Assembly: GCA_963556695.1 (NCBI GenBank) | Contig: CAUWAG010000018.1 | Coordinates: 5,364,630-5,428,629, forward strand | DNA: 64,000 nt | Direction: 5' to 3' | DNA from: Anthostomella pinea | Taxonomy: Eukaryota > Ascomycota > Sordariomycetes > Xylariales > Xylariaceae | Part shown: positions 1 to 11,696 of the stretch, one piece after another | Numbering within the stretch: the stretch's first letter is position 1 | Layout of the letters: the number at the start of each line of letters is the position of its first letter | Notes under the pieces: model-generated | The model's database searches: none | What the model saw: the letters and a program-made list of their open reading frames with translations, nothing else | What the model was told of the DNA's origin: nothing | Translations under genes and position numbers: made by a program

Positions 1-78
1 ACCTGGTGCTATACCGAGCTCTTCCTCACTTATTAGTCAATTGTTGGAAGGACGCTGGTGACTGTTGGGCTCGAAGTC

Positions 79-2712
79 ATGTCACACATTGCCACGGCAC
101 CGCATGGTGGTCGAGTTGTGGTTGGCACTCTTCCTCGTTCGCATGCTTCGAGTCCATTCTACGAGCACGGAGACAACATTTATAACCAAGGTCACGACGA
201 GCGGTACGAGACACACATGGCGCCGTACGACGGGAGGTATTGCGATGGACCGGTTCAACATGGCGCTCGAGACACAGGCTCAACGAAGCACAACAAAGAC
301 CACCCACATCTAGTCGGCGTGTGGCAGGTCTCGCCAGAGGGACAGAGACACACACCGGTGGTGGACCGAGTCCGCCCCAACTACAAGCCGTCGGCATTGC
401 GTTGGCCCTTCTTGACCTCTCTCCTAGCCATCCTGCTGGCGTTGGTAGCCCTGCTTGGGTATGCTCTGCACGCACTACCCGTCCTGGATGTCGAGATGGA
501 CGTGTTGTCAGGAGGCCTTGATGCGAGAGCGTTCAAGAGGCAGGCTTCTGCGTCTGAGTTTCTACCGAGCACCGTCACTGATGACGCTGGGGCTACGTCG
601 ACACGACCCCAAAGCGACTTTGGTGATGTTGGTACGGTGACCGTCAGCGAGTCGGTCACGGTCACGCCCATCATCGCGTCCACCAAGCCCACCGAAGACT
701 TCGGCAAAGTCGGATCGGTCACGGTCACAGCCAGTATTGCGTCCTCCAAGGCTAGCGGTGACTACGGTGATGTCGGGACAGTATCAGTCACGCAACCGAC
801 TGTGTCCGGTGCACCACCTTCAGATCATGGCATGGTCGGCACTGTGGGAGTCACGGCAACTCTCACCCAGCAGCTGGCTCCTACATTTGTCACGCCCCAA
901 GCGACTGTCTTGACGGACGCCCAAGGCATCCCGACCGCCACGTCGACAAGCACTCCAGCTCCCGTCTCAACGCTTCAGTCCACGACGCTTACCAACTCGC
1001 TCGGCCAGCCAACAGCTTCGCAAGTGACGATCGCGCTGGTGACACCTTCGGTCACAGTGGCGACCAACGCTCAGGGGATGCCGACAGCAACCATCACAAG
1101 CTACCCCGTCATCCCCACCGACGAGAACGTGGTGGTGACGACGACCTACATCAGCTACGGGCAGTACTTCCTCGGCGCCTTCTTCCCCACGCTCGTCGCG
1201 ATCCTCCTGGCGATTCCCATCCGCATTCTCAACCTCAACGCCAAGATCTTCCAGCCGTGGCATGAGCTGACGCACGCGCAGGGCGTCACGGGCCGCGAGT
1301 CGCTGTGCCTCCAGACGGGCGGCTGGCGGTCGGTGGTCACCAGCGTGCGATCGCTCTTCGGCGGGCAGGCCCTCGTCTTCCTCACGACCGTTCTTACGCT
1401 GGCGTCTTCACTACTAATACCCCTATCTGCCGAGGCTGTGGCCCTCAGCCTGCATGGCAGCTGCACGAAGGGAGGCGGCACGGCTAAGAACTGCGCTTAC
1501 GAGCTCAGCGTATTCAGCCAGGCGGCCAAGTCTACGCTAGCGCTGCTGGCTATGATGGGCTTCTTGGTCCTTCTCATCGTTGCTCTCCTGCTCAGGTGGC
1601 AGTCTGGTGTCAGCACCAACCCCTGGAGCATATGCGGCGTGGCCTCTCTGTCGCTGAACCGGGACGTTCGAGACTTGTTCACGGGACTGCCGGCCGGCAT
1701 CGACGCCGGGAAGATGCCCGAAGGCCTGCTCGACTCTGTTATCGGGGATCGGATCTTCCAGCTGGGGTATTTCTACAATGCGAACGAAGTGTTGGAGTAT
1801 GGGATTATGCTCCACGATGGCTTCGCGGCCAATCATCCACTGTACCAGGGCAGAGGCGTCAGTCAAGACCAGGTCACGGAGGAACACCCGGCTAGCAGAG
1901 CGGCCGAGACGAAGCACCATTTGCCGTTCCTTATGCTGGGATTTCTCGGACGGATATTGTTCTTATCGGTGCTCGGCGGCCTGCTCGCGCTGGTCCTTTA
2001 CTATAACAACACGGGCGGCGACACGCCTTTCGAGAGATTCATGGCCAGCGAGTCCTTCGGAGTCAGGTTCCTCTTCACGGGCGTCGGTGTGGTCATCAGC
2101 TTCTTCTGGGCATCCTTCTTCAACAGTAAGTTGAGCTATCAGCATGGTCAGGCCACAGTGACATGGCGCTAACGCGGTAAAGGTATTGCCATCATGAGTC
2201 CGTACCAGCAGCTCGCCCAGTCACCCCAGCAGGCGCGGCGATCAATCCTCGTCGCTCCACCTACCAACGCCTTCTCGGGACTCTGGTCGTCGATCCGCCG
2301 GCGGCACGGTTTCCTCGCCGTCGTGGCGCTGACCTCGATCCTCTCGGAATTCCTCACCATCTTCCTCGGCAACATCCCCTTCCGCGTGACGCAGACGTTC
2401 CTGGTCCACAACATATGCACGTGGACTGCGGTGGGCATTATCTGCATAATGGTGCTCGTCGTGCTGTGCTCTTTCTTCCTCAAGTGGCCGCACATGCCTG
2501 TAGATCCGAGCACGGTGGCCGGGGCTATGTACTACGTCTGTGACTCGTGGATGTTGAGCCACTTTGAGGGACTGAGCACCTTGGATAAGAAGGAGAGGGA
2601 TTGGAAGGTCAACGGAATGGGACTGAGGTATGAATTTGGTGAGATGGATGGTGTTTCGGGTACTAGGCGGGTGGGTATCGATGCTTCTGAGGGCGGAATC
2701 TGGGACCCTTAA
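79..2712 (+). CDS. DUF3433-family multi-pass membrane protein with Ser/Thr-rich repeats
   Basis: Two exons (79-2125, 2183-2712) joined by a 57-nt intron with GTAAGT donor, GCTAAC branch and AAAG acceptor; the spliced product is about 858 residues. A first membrane segment lies near residues 110-133. It is followed by a Ser/Thr/Val-rich stretch with four spaced D-[FYH]-G-x-V-G-[ST]-V copies (about residues 180-250) and three copies of a T-[ND]-x-x-G-x-P-T motif. The TYFGAF-like block YFLGAFFPTLVAILLAIPI and the ending YEFGEMDGVSGTRRVGID are what I associate with fungal DUF3433 proteins. Several further membrane helices follow in both halves. ATG 79 is the first in-frame ATG; the codon upstream at 58 is GTG. 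Cellular role is unknown; by topology it is a plasma- or endomembrane protein with a probably glycosylated loop. Confidence 0.8.
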
Positions 2713-3177
2713 GGACATTGGTTGTCTTACAGCCTCAGCTGCTCTTTGGATGACAGTCGAACGGTATTATGTAGGCGTGGTAGGCTTCGGCATAAATACC
2801 GGTATATATGACGAGCGATAACGTGTCCATGGAAACTTTGTTTTATCACAGTACTGCCAAACACTACTAGAGCACCACCATAAGACTACCAATGGCGCTC
2901 ACAACAGCATGAAGGAATAATGGCTAAATGGAATCGTAGCAGCTGGTGGCGCTATGTGCCTTACTATGGACATTGGTATCGACATTGGCTGTTATGAATA
3001 TAGATATTATCCTAAACAAGACTTGAGGGGCATGATCGTATATGCACTCGATAAACACGGCAGTAAGTATTACACTGAAGTTTGAATAATACCAAAGTTA
3101 TACATAGAATAGGATACGCTTCTCAGACAGTTCGAGCCCTCAGCTGCCACTGATCACATTACACATGCCATAAAGAC
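2713..3177. other. Intergenic, between convergent 3' ends
   Basis: This 465-bp stretch separates the 3' ends of the DUF3433 gene and the secreted-protein gene. It is moderately AT-rich, as expected for two terminator regions. I see no coding potential or repeat in it. Confidence 0.6.
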
Positions 3178-3747
3178 CTAGACAGGCACCATCCTCCACT
3201 GCACCGTGTCGTCTCCGCACGGCATCGTTCCCTCAACGCCCACCTTCCCAGCCCGACTCGCGGCGATGGCCGAGCCCAGGATGTCGGTGACGTCGGTGCC
3301 GCCGACGTAGATCTGCTCGTCCGACGGCGCCGTCTGCGGCTTGAGCTGGAGCGCGCAGCCGTCCTGGGACAGCAGGGTGTTGAACTGGTCGGTCTCGTAG
3401 TCGGCCAGGAAGAAGTCGCCCGTGCCGTCCAGCAGGGTCTCTCTCAGTGATACGCACGCGGCTAGCCAGTTGGCCGGGGCGGCGATGTCGACGGGCGTGA
3501 AGGTGCTATCGCCGCAGTAGTCTGACGGCGTCGTCTTGGCGAACCAGGCCCAGCACTTGGGCGGGTTGGTGGGTGTGGTGGGGAAGTCGACGATGTCACA
3601 TGTCGGCGACGCATCGTCGGATGTGGCAGCTGTAGCCCGTGTGTCTAGATCGACGGGACTGCTGGTCGGGCTGGTGCTGGTGCTGGTGGGCAGGCTGAAG
3701 GCCGTGGCGGGCACCATCAGGGATGAGAGGACTTGACGAGGGCGCAT
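3178..3747 (-). CDS. Small secreted cysteine-containing protein, Hce2/Ecp2-effector-like
   Basis: Single exon, 189 residues, starting at the ATG at 3747. The frame stays open upstream, but this start gives a signal peptide-like N-terminus (MRPRQVLSSLMVPATAFS) followed by a Ser/Thr/Pro linker. The C-terminal ~120 residues carry a YCGDSTF motif, then spaced cysteines (AACVS, GCAL, MPCGD) with aromatic and Asp residues between. That layout resembles the Hce2 domain (homologues of Cladosporium Ecp2, often annotated as putative necrosis-inducing factor). The secreted location is inferred from the N-terminus. No activity can be claimed from sequence: Hce2 proteins occur in pathogens and saprotrophs. 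It could also be another CG-motif secreted family. Confidence 0.6.
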   Translation of the reverse strand: MRPRQVLSSLMVPATAFSLPTSTSTSPTSSPVDLDTRATAATSDDASPTCDIVDFPTTPTNPPKCWAWFAKTTPSDYCGDSTFTPVDIAAPANWLAACVSLRETLLDGTGDFFLADYETDQFNTLLSQDGCALQLKPQTAPSDEQIYVGGTDVTDILGSAIAASRAGKVGVEGTMPCGDDTVQWRMVPV

Positions 3748-5321
3748 CTTGAACGAGAGCTGAAGACGCTTCAAGCAACTGTCGAGGTTTGACGTCGAGC
3801 GTATAGTGGGGGTAACGAGTGACTGTGAGCTGCCTGCCTGTGTCTGTGCCTCTACTACTATATCACACGGCATCGTCACCAGCTTATGTAGTCGGCCATG
3901 CTCATCCCCATCCGCAAAACGAACGAAGCCGCCAGTCCCTGACATCGCCGGGTCTCGCTTCGGCATGCAGGAGGCCGTCACAATCTTGCGTGCTGCGACG
4001 TTGAGGTTGTCGTGGGGTCCAATGGCGGTCGAGTGCCGATCCCAGAAAGTGACGGCCCGTCCAATCAGCGCCGGGGCCGACGCCGTCTTGGGCGATGCGG
4101 CGGCTAACCACCGACAGGCCCCCCCGAATCACAGTGTGGTGGTCTTGGTGGTATTGGCGGTATTTGGCGTGCACGGCCAATAGCGGCGTTGGCAGCTGTA
4201 TAGTCTGCGAGTATAACGCCTCGGCGTGCATGGGGGCGAGTCATGGGATGCGCATTGCCCCTGAATCTCGGCCAGGGTCACTTTCGTCGTGAGCGTGTGC
4301 CGACTGGTCGTGGTCCCGGTATTGGGATTTCTACCTGCCTCCCTAGGCACACTGCTACGTTGACGAGGGTATGCTATATCTTTGGTCCCTTGCATCCACG
4401 TTGTTCAATGTTGGGAGGAGACACCATCCAACGGTCGGCGCCTATATTAGAGTCTAGAATCTGCAGGTCCACGTGAATCCCAAGATTGAGTCCGAACCAT
4501 GACCCGGCTCATTCATCAACGTCCCAGACTCACTATTCCTTCCAAATTGGCCCTCCTATTAAGTACAAAGGCCGAGGGGGCAATTGCTAGTCTTACACAT
4601 GACTGCTCTCGATGGCGAAGGCCGTATCGTGCTGAGCTCACAGCCAACCAAGTCGGAAGCGTGGTCCTTTGTGCCTATATAGAACTCATTGATAAATTCG
4701 AAGAGAGTAGAAGTATCATTCAACAAGAGAACAAGAGCTCTCTGGGTAACAGAACATGAATGTATACATATGTCACAAGTTCTGTCACACATTTAATCTA
4801 CAATGAAGCGCTTCTTCTCGCTCTTCTCTTGGGAAGTGAAGCCCTCTCCAAGTATGTATACACCTTTAGTGCTGTTCTCTTCCCGGATCACCAGGTCAGC
4901 AATAGGCTCAGACTTCCAACAGGATGATCCCCAGCAACCAGCGCCGTAGCACGATTACTCCAAGTCGCGGTCTCACACATGTAAATCCCCCATGCTCGCC
5001 ATTACTCAATCGTTGCATACACGCAAGTCTCGTCGTGGGTCGACTCGAAGGTATCTCAAACTCCAACTCTCGCCATGCTGCAGCATGATGCTGCTCCTCT
5101 CACCCTCGTTCCCCCTATCTTTCCCTCTTCCAAATCTCGGATGGCCGCTGCCGACAACTGAGATCATCATAAATGCATGTCTAGTATGAGCTGGTTTGCA
5201 CCTGAGCAAAATAAAACGAATAGGGACCCCAACTCCCAAGGTGATGAGGGGGCTAGTCAACGCCCGTGGTGCTTTTTTCCTTGGAATTCCAAGTCCGGTA
5301 TCTGCTCAAGTCTCGCCGCTA
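3748..5321. other. Intergenic: secreted-protein promoter and striatin 3' flank
   Basis: About 1.6 kb lies between the start of the Hce2-like gene and the stop of the striatin gene, both on the minus strand. Several short open frames occur on both strands, but none shows a domain, signal peptide or splice-supported extension. I see no RNA gene or repeat here. Confidence 0.5.
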
Positions 5322-8020
5322 CTAGCGCGCGAATACCTTGACGATGCCGTCGCCGCCACCACTGACAACCCACCGACCATCATGACTCCAGACTACCGTA
5401 CAGACGCCTTCTCCTCTCATGATGCGGTGACTCGTGATCTCCTGGGTGCAGGTTCGCTTCTCCAGAGACCAGAATCGGAGGCTAGCATCGTGGCCAGCCG
5501 ATACGAGCTCCCGCCCATCCGGGCTGAGGGATAGACCCGAGATTGCCGCTGGGTGTGCGAGCATGTTGTATGTACATTGACCTGAGAGTGACATGAGCAA
5601 GGTTCAAACAAATATCAAGATGACCATAGACTTACCGCTGTTGGCGTCGAAGAACCTCACAAAACGGTCTTCGTGTCCCGAGATGATGACGCCCTCGATC
5701 CCGCTGCTGGAACCTCCACTGCCGCCGGTAGGGCCGCTTCCCTCATCGTCGAGTCCTGAGCCCGAGCCCGAGCTCTGGTCGAGGCTCGTCGTTGTTGCCA
5801 CAACAGCATTGACGCTCGTAGCCATGGTACCATCATAAGTCTCCAGGCTCGCCATGGAACCAATCTCTTCTCCCGTTCTGGTATCGAATATGATTATTGA
5901 GGCATCCGAAAAGCTGACCACAAACGCTTCACCAGTAGCTGATAGGGGTTTGATAGATGTTGGCGAGGCTTTGGAACTATTAGATCGGCGTATGTCATGA
6001 ACAAGAGTCGAGTTAAATGGTGAGTTCGATGCCATACTGGGCTGCGGGGAGTTGGGGAACTGTGAGCCAGAGCTCATCGAGTTTCCTCGCACCCGGCCGC
6101 TGCCTGTACCACGCCGTCCTCCTGGCCCTGGCTGGGGGGATGTCAACTGCGGAGGCGCGCTCACAGCCCAGATCTTGATGGCTCCATCGGCCGCACCCGA
6201 CACCACTAAGATACGGTCCGGGCTGCCATAAGGATTGGATTGACCAAACATAGCACCCAGCGTGGCAGGAAGCACGCAGATGGCCCAGACAGCGTCAGTA
6301 TGGCCATCTAGTGTTGCCTTGGGGTCTACCCGGCCGCGCTCCCACACCCGGATGGTCGCATCCTGACCGCCAGAAAAGATCCAACCGTCGCCTTGAGCAC
6401 GCCCACCCGTGGAAAAGTTGGGCGAGGGCGACCAAGACGTGAGACACAGCACGGCGCCGCTGTGTCCACGATGAGTGAAGTCGGCTGGTACATCAAGATC
6501 GGATGAATGACTACCCACGTGGTTCGGATTCTCCCGAGGGATATGGAAACGTTTCACAAGACCATCATCGCCTGCAGTGCAAATCTCCGGCTCTCCTGGG
6601 CTCCCACCGCCGGAAAATATGACAGTACGAACGGCATCGAGGTGACCGCGCAGTCCATAGCGTAGCTTGAAGTTTCCACTGTCCGCCTTCTGTGCCATGG
6701 CATTGAGGGAGAGCTCCTGTTCCGCACTTCTTCTGCGCGACATTGAGCTTTTTCTTCGATGGGAGCTGGGGCCGCGGTTGGGCGATTTTGGGAGGCTCTC
6801 AGCGGTGGGAAATACATCGGTATCCGGACGGTGCGAGAGAGGTTGTAGAGGCTGGGAAGACGCTGGGTCGGAAAAGGACCCTTCGCTAAAATCCCACCCA
6901 TCCGTATCTGTGCTGCCTCGTTTCTCCAGAGCCCCTCCGGCATTCTCAGACTGCCTAAGCTCGTTTGTGTGGTTCGCTTTGGAAGGGGTTTCCTCTTGAG
7001 TACGTGTCGTAGGCGGACCAGGAGCCGGCCATTCGTGGGAGTACATTGACGAGGAGTTTTCAGTAGACCGGATCATCATAGGAGCTGACTGCAGATCTGG
7101 AGTCTTGGAAGGCATATTGGCGGAGGGGGCTTGCGACATGGGAGGCGCGTGGTTCGGAGCAGGGCGAGCTGGACCCTTGACATTCTGGTTTAGCCTCATG
7201 ATGTCGTGTTGGTTGAGAGGTAATCCAAAGTCTCCTTCTCTGAGGTCGTCCATCAATGGCAAAGGGGGGGACTCTCGAGGCGGCATCGGATTCGCGGGTG
7301 TCATCATTAGGTATGAGAATTCAGATTGGCACTGGTCCAAGAAGTTCCTGAGCTCCTCACGGTCGCGCTCCTCGTCAGCCTGTAACCTGTCACCAAAGAA
7401 ACCCTCAGACCCTGCCATTGACTCCTTCGGCGGCTCGCTCGTCGCTGCACAAACAGTTAGTACTTGGAAAACCAGCCAGGCCAGGCGGCGAGGGGTTTAC
7501 GGACGTTTCAGCTTCTCCTGAACCAGGGCTGCCCTGTCGAGCTTGGGAGGGTGCTTCACGGAATGGTCCGCATCTTGTGACGACGAAGATGCGATTTTGA
7601 GCTCGCTGGCTTGGTCTTTAACCTTCTTCTCGAGGATATTGACGTATCTCTTCAGGGCCTTCTGAGTGGCATCGGCCCGTCTGGCTGAGCCTTCGAGAGC
7701 AGCTATCCTCCCTTTCATCTCCTGGCGCTCGATCTCCCAGGCGTTCCTATCTCGCTCGTGTCGATGCCATTCGGTCTGGAGGAAACGCATAACACCTGCG
7801 AAAGATGGCCGTTAGCTACAGCGTCACGTACACGCCCGCCCAATGCCTGACTGCGAGACTGCGACTCTGACAGCGACTCGCCTTGTAATGTGTATTCAGT
7901 CGCGTGCGGCTGGTTCCCCTGATGGGCGGGTGCGGCCCCCCCTCCCTGCATCTCCTGAGCACCCACAGGGCCACCGACTCCGTTGCCAGCTCCCATGGCG
8001 GAGACCTGTTGCCAGCTCAT
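5322..8020 (-). CDS. pro11: Striatin-family WD40 scaffold (Pro11/Far8 type)
   Basis: Four exons: 8020-7882, 7795-~7501, ~7444-5636 and 5581-5322, about 830 residues. The first intron is GC-AG (GCGAGT donor at 7881, CTAAC branch, CGCAG ending at 7796). Splicing gives the striatin signature [21 protein letters not shown], followed by a coiled coil (about residues 45-120). Then comes a long Ser/Pro-rich linker and C-terminal WD40 repeats, with blades at [46 protein letters not shown] and [16 protein letters not shown]. The last splice (GTAAGT at 5635, TCTCAG to 5582) joins FFDANSG to QCTYNML. The exon 2/3 junction is uncertain: GTCCGT with GCAG, or GTAAAC with ACGAG, both keep frame. Striatins organise the STRIPAK phosphatase-kinase complex, needed in filamentous ascomycetes for hyphal fusion and fruiting. 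Confidence 0.9.
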
Positions 8021-9526
8021 GGACGCGAACCGTGCAGACTCGAGTCGTGACAGTGACGGTATTCAACCCTCACTACCGTCTTCACCGTCGAGTTCGTATG
8101 GGGGTGTTCGACATGCGCATTGGGGTCGCCAACCCAAAGTGCCACTGTGTATCGGTGCAGACGCGCGGGCTCTCGATTGAGGGACCCCAAGAGGCTCGTT
8201 TGCGCGTCAGATGGCGACACGCGGCGTTGGTAAAGTGGCAGTGAGTGGTTTCGCAGGCGTAGTTGGCCGATATCGATAGAACGACGGAGGGTTCGACGTT
8301 CGACCGTCGACCACGGTGCAGTAAGAAGCTCGGAGAAGGACAGGAAACCTGAGCAAAGCTCTCTGGAGAAGGGGGCCGAGACTGAATGCCCGTGGTAGAT
8401 TTGGTTGGTGACGTCGGGTCGGTCGCGCAGGGTGGCGTGCTCCAGATGCGATGCGAATTGATGAGGTGCGATCCGGGCTTTGAGAACGTCGTCGTATCCT
8501 TTCTCGCTTTCTCTCGCTTGCGACTTCGTGATGACTGGAGCTCCTTCGGATGGGGCCCCTGGACAAAGATGTGATGAATTCAATCCCAGAGTCAAAAAAG
8601 CTACAGTGCATGTATCTTTAGGGGCCAAGGCCAAAGCCACGACAGGGTCAGGAGCTTGGAGGCGGTCGCTGTTGCTGCCGCTGTCCGTTCACTACCTAGG
8701 TACCTATGAACACTCGCCCAATCAGCGGCTGAGGGTCTGTGGCTGGTGCTGCTCTGGCCTGGCCTTGCTAGCCGGACTGTGGCGTATTTCCCCCGAGACA
8801 GTACATGAGGTACATGTCGATAAGTTAAGGACTGAGAGATACCGTAGCGATACGCTCAGACCACCTCTCGTTTTGACCTGAGCCAAACGATTCAATGCAG
8901 ATGTTGATCATCTGGATCTCGCACCTTCATGGCGAAGAGCCATTGTACATGTAAGCAATGGAACCTTGGGTATCAGAGGTCTACATGACAGCCGCCTATC
9001 GGTCTGTTGGGTCTATGTATGTAGGCTGCCCAAGAACATGCACAGTCTCAGTCATGCCAGACCACCTAGGAGGTAAACACAGTCCAGATGCCATGGCTTG
9101 AAGTATTCAGTCTGTGGTGATAGCGCTGAAGCTCGGAAGCTATAGTCACAACATGAATGTTTATCCGTTCACTACCTTACACATGCAGTGCGCAGGTATG
9201 TACGCCTACTGCCATATGCACTTTGAATGTGTTCATCTGTTGCCCTGGATTTCCTAACACCCCGCCTCGTCGTATGTACATGCACCCATAGCTGGGTGGC
9301 ATCGGTGATAGGCCATTACCCCCAAGCTGTTGGTGATCGACAACCTCGGCTGCCAAGAAATCAGACGACCCTACGATTGACTCCTCTAAACTCCCTGTTA
9401 TGTGTATTTCGTCTCGTTGTCCGTTCTCTCCCCTCTAACATACGAATGAAAGGTGTTGCCTCGCTCTCGTCCTCGGAATAGTCTACTGTCCTACGGTTGC
9501 TAGTCGCATCAACAACGACCGTTGCA
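8021..9526. other. Divergent promoter region, striatin / thioesterase
   Basis: This 1.5 kb region lies between two divergent start codons. It holds the palindrome-like motif ACTACCTAGGTACCTATG at 8691-8708, one of several such islands in the window. The open frames seen here (for example 8640-8017 on the minus strand) lie in the striatin 5' leader and show no family signature. Confidence 0.5.
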
Positions 9527-10127
9527 ATGGCGGATAAGAGTATGGCAGAAGCCATAGAGGGAATGGAAGGCATTCAGAGAGTGGAAAGGTATCTGAGCTT
9601 GTGGACATACGCATACCTTCAGGACCCCAAGAACAACGTGAGTCCTCGGCATCTTTTACATGAGCCCCTTAGGGTACCCGTCAATACCAGCTAATGCCTG
9701 TCAGGACTGGTCGTCAACCATCACACCGCACCTGTCCATCGTCTCACACTCAGCATCACTCCCGCATCCCAACATCACCTTCCGCTTGACTGTACAGCCC
9801 ATCCATAACAATGGCCTAAACAACATGCATGGGGGATGCACATCCACCATCTTCGACCTATGCACTACGATGCCGCTTCATCTGATCTCCAAGCCCGGAT
9901 TTTGGCAGTGGCTTGGCGTGAGTCGCACCTTGAACGTCACGTACCTGCGGCCTATACCTGTCGGTTCAATTGTGGACATCGAATGCGAGATCGTCCAGGT
10001 CGGGAGGAAGATTTGCACCTTGAGGGGCGTCATGAGAGCTGTGACAGCCGATGGCAAAGAGGGACCGAGCCTGGCGGTTTGTGAGCATGGAAAAGTCAGT
10101 ACGGATCCTCCTGCTGAGAAGCTGTGA
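9527..10127 (+). CDS. Hotdog-fold acyl-CoA thioesterase (PaaI/ACOT13-like)
   Basis: Two exons, 9527-9637 and 9705-10127, with a 67-nt intron (GTGAGT donor, GCTAATG branch, TGTCAG acceptor); 177 residues. After a short helical N-terminus the hotdog core shows the HGG loop (NNMHGGCTSTIFDLCTT), in which the Asp about eight residues after HGG is the usual catalytic acid. It is followed by VSRTLNVTYLRPIPVGS and CEIVQVGRKICTLRG, the strands that line the CoA channel in the 4HBT family. The predicted reaction is hydrolysis of a fatty or aromatic acyl-CoA; the substrate cannot be read from sequence. The start ATG at 9527 (MADKSMAEAIEG) is chosen because the codon at 9497 is TTG. No clear organelle signal is visible. 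Confidence 0.8.
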
Positions 10128-10343
10128 TGTATCATCACTTGAACGGGAGCAGTGATTCAACGTTGGGCAAGGTCATCGTTCCCAGCTTGATCCAGAATGA
10201 AGATTACATTAGACAATATCAAAAGTTGTATACAAATCGGCTTGACCTGCCGACCTGCCGACTTGCCACGACGCCAGCCCAATGCAGTCCCGACCAATGC
10301 ATGTTCCAACGCCATCTCTCCAAATGATGGGAACTTCCACGGT

Positions 10344-11696
10344 TCAAAGTGTGTCCGTGAGACGTAAAACATAAGGCAGTTCGCCTTTGTCGCCCCCTGT
10401 GGCAAGTCGGATGACTGAACCTTGGGACACAGATTGTAAGCTCGTGCTTGAAGCCTGGCTAACAGAATACGGCTGTCTTGTCTGGGCGAAGCTGTCGGCA
10501 CTGTTTGCACTGGGTGACCGGGCCACAGCCGTCTTCCCGGCCTTACTCTTTGGTGTTGTTGGCGCAGTACGATATTGATGCCAAGTAGTTGCCGACGAGT
10601 TTCGAGCCAAGAGATTAGGTCTACGCGGGACACGCGAACGCGTACTGCTCCTGCTGAAGCTGGGCGAACTAGCTATGCTCCGAGCAGGTGTGGTAGGGGT
10701 GGTGTCCTGAGGAGCGTCATCATCGATATGCCCGTCGCTCTCGGAATAACTGGCATCGGGATCCTGGGCGCCGTATAGAACAGATGGGTCCAACGGCTGC
10801 ATGTCCCGCAACAACTCAGCCAAGAGGTGCATGAGCCGCCGGAACGTTGCGTTGGATAAGGGGCGTGTGCAGAAGCGAGCGCGTTCGTAGATGTCCAGAA
10901 ACCCAGATGTACTCTGAGAGCTGCACACTACGTCAAGACTGGTGAGGTGAACAACATAGTCTCTCATGGTCATATCGGAAGCACGTTGAAGAAGAGCGAC
11001 GGCGTCGAGGTCGAGGGTCGGCGTGTCTGCAGCAGAATTTTGATCTACAGGCGCCTGCGAGACTGCCTTGGCCTCGACGAGGTTCGGCAGTTCAGAAAGA
11101 ACAGTGCTGTACTGAAGGTTGGGCAAGTCCGGAGAGGCCGGCGAGCCCCATCCGTAATGTTCGATGTCGCCCCAGACGGGTCGCAGCGACGGAAGCACAA
11201 TGCCCATCTCGTCCGCAGCGGTCGCAGGGGGTTTTGGCCTGAACAGTTGGAGGGACTTCCTGCCGTCTTTGGCCTGCGCATCGCTCGTCCTTGTTTCGCC
11301 TGCCGCGTCCTCGGACATGGCCTGCAGAGCATCGAGTGCAAGGACCTTGGGGCGAGCCTCCCACGCGATGGCGGCGCTTCTTCCCAGGCTGGCGACAATC
11401 ATCTTTCGGACCTCGTTGGTGACGTCGCCCTTCTCGATGGGGATCCACGTCTTAGGGATGGAGGCGAGCACGCTGCGGGTGACATAGAGGCGGAGCGCAT
11501 AGACGAACAGGACGATCAGCACGGTGAGGACGTAGATGATGGCGATGACGATGAGGTTGATGACCTGGTGGGTGGTGCTCAAAGCCTGGCGCACAAAGTC
11601 GCCGGGGACGATGAGGAGCAGGGTGGCGAGCAGAAGACATAGTAGGACATAGACGGAGGTGTAGGCTATGCGAAAGACGAGGCGGGCGGTTGCCAT
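10344..11696 (-). CDS. DLT1: Defect-at-low-temperature protein 1 (Dlt1) homologue
   Basis: Intronless, 450 residues. Two N-terminal membrane helices (about residues 12-32 and 42-68) are followed by the conserved block RLYVTRSVLASIPKTWIPIE, KGDVTNEVRKMI and SAAIAWEARPK. A central region (MRDYVVHLTSLDVV, FLDIYERARF) and a Ser/Thr-rich tail ending SVIRLATGGDKGELPYVLRLT are as I remember fungal Dlt1 proteins. The yeast homologue is known mainly from a cold-sensitive growth phenotype; molecular function is undefined. The 3' end faces the thioesterase gene (convergent, about 215 bp apart). Confidence 0.8.
   Translation of the reverse strand: MATARLVFRIAYTSVYVLLCLLLATLLLIVPGDFVRQALSTTHQVINLIVIAIIYVLTVLIVLFVYALRLYVTRSVLASIPKTWIPIEKGDVTNEVRKMIVASLGRSAAIAWEARPKVLALDALQAMSEDAAGETRTSDAQAKDGRKSLQLFRPKPPATAADEMGIVLPSLRPVWGDIEHYGWGSPASPDLPNLQYSTVLSELPNLVEAKAVSQAPVDQNSAADTPTLDLDAVALLQRASDMTMRDYVVHLTSLDVVCSSQSTSGFLDIYERARFCTRPLSNATFRRLMHLLAELLRDMQPLDPSVLYGAQDPDASYSESDGHIDDDAPQDTTPTTPARSIASSPSFSRSSTRSRVPRRPNLLARNSSATTWHQYRTAPTTPKSKAGKTAVARSPSANSADSFAQTRQPYSVSQASSTSLQSVSQGSVIRLATGGDKGELPYVLRLTDTL

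Noticed and set aside
8017..8640. 207-codon minus-strand frame upstream of striatin
   Set aside because: It overlaps the striatin start and leader, has no domain, and is explained as 5' UTR.
10947..11642. 231-codon plus-strand frame
   Set aside because: It is antisense to the well-supported DLT1 gene and shows no family pattern.
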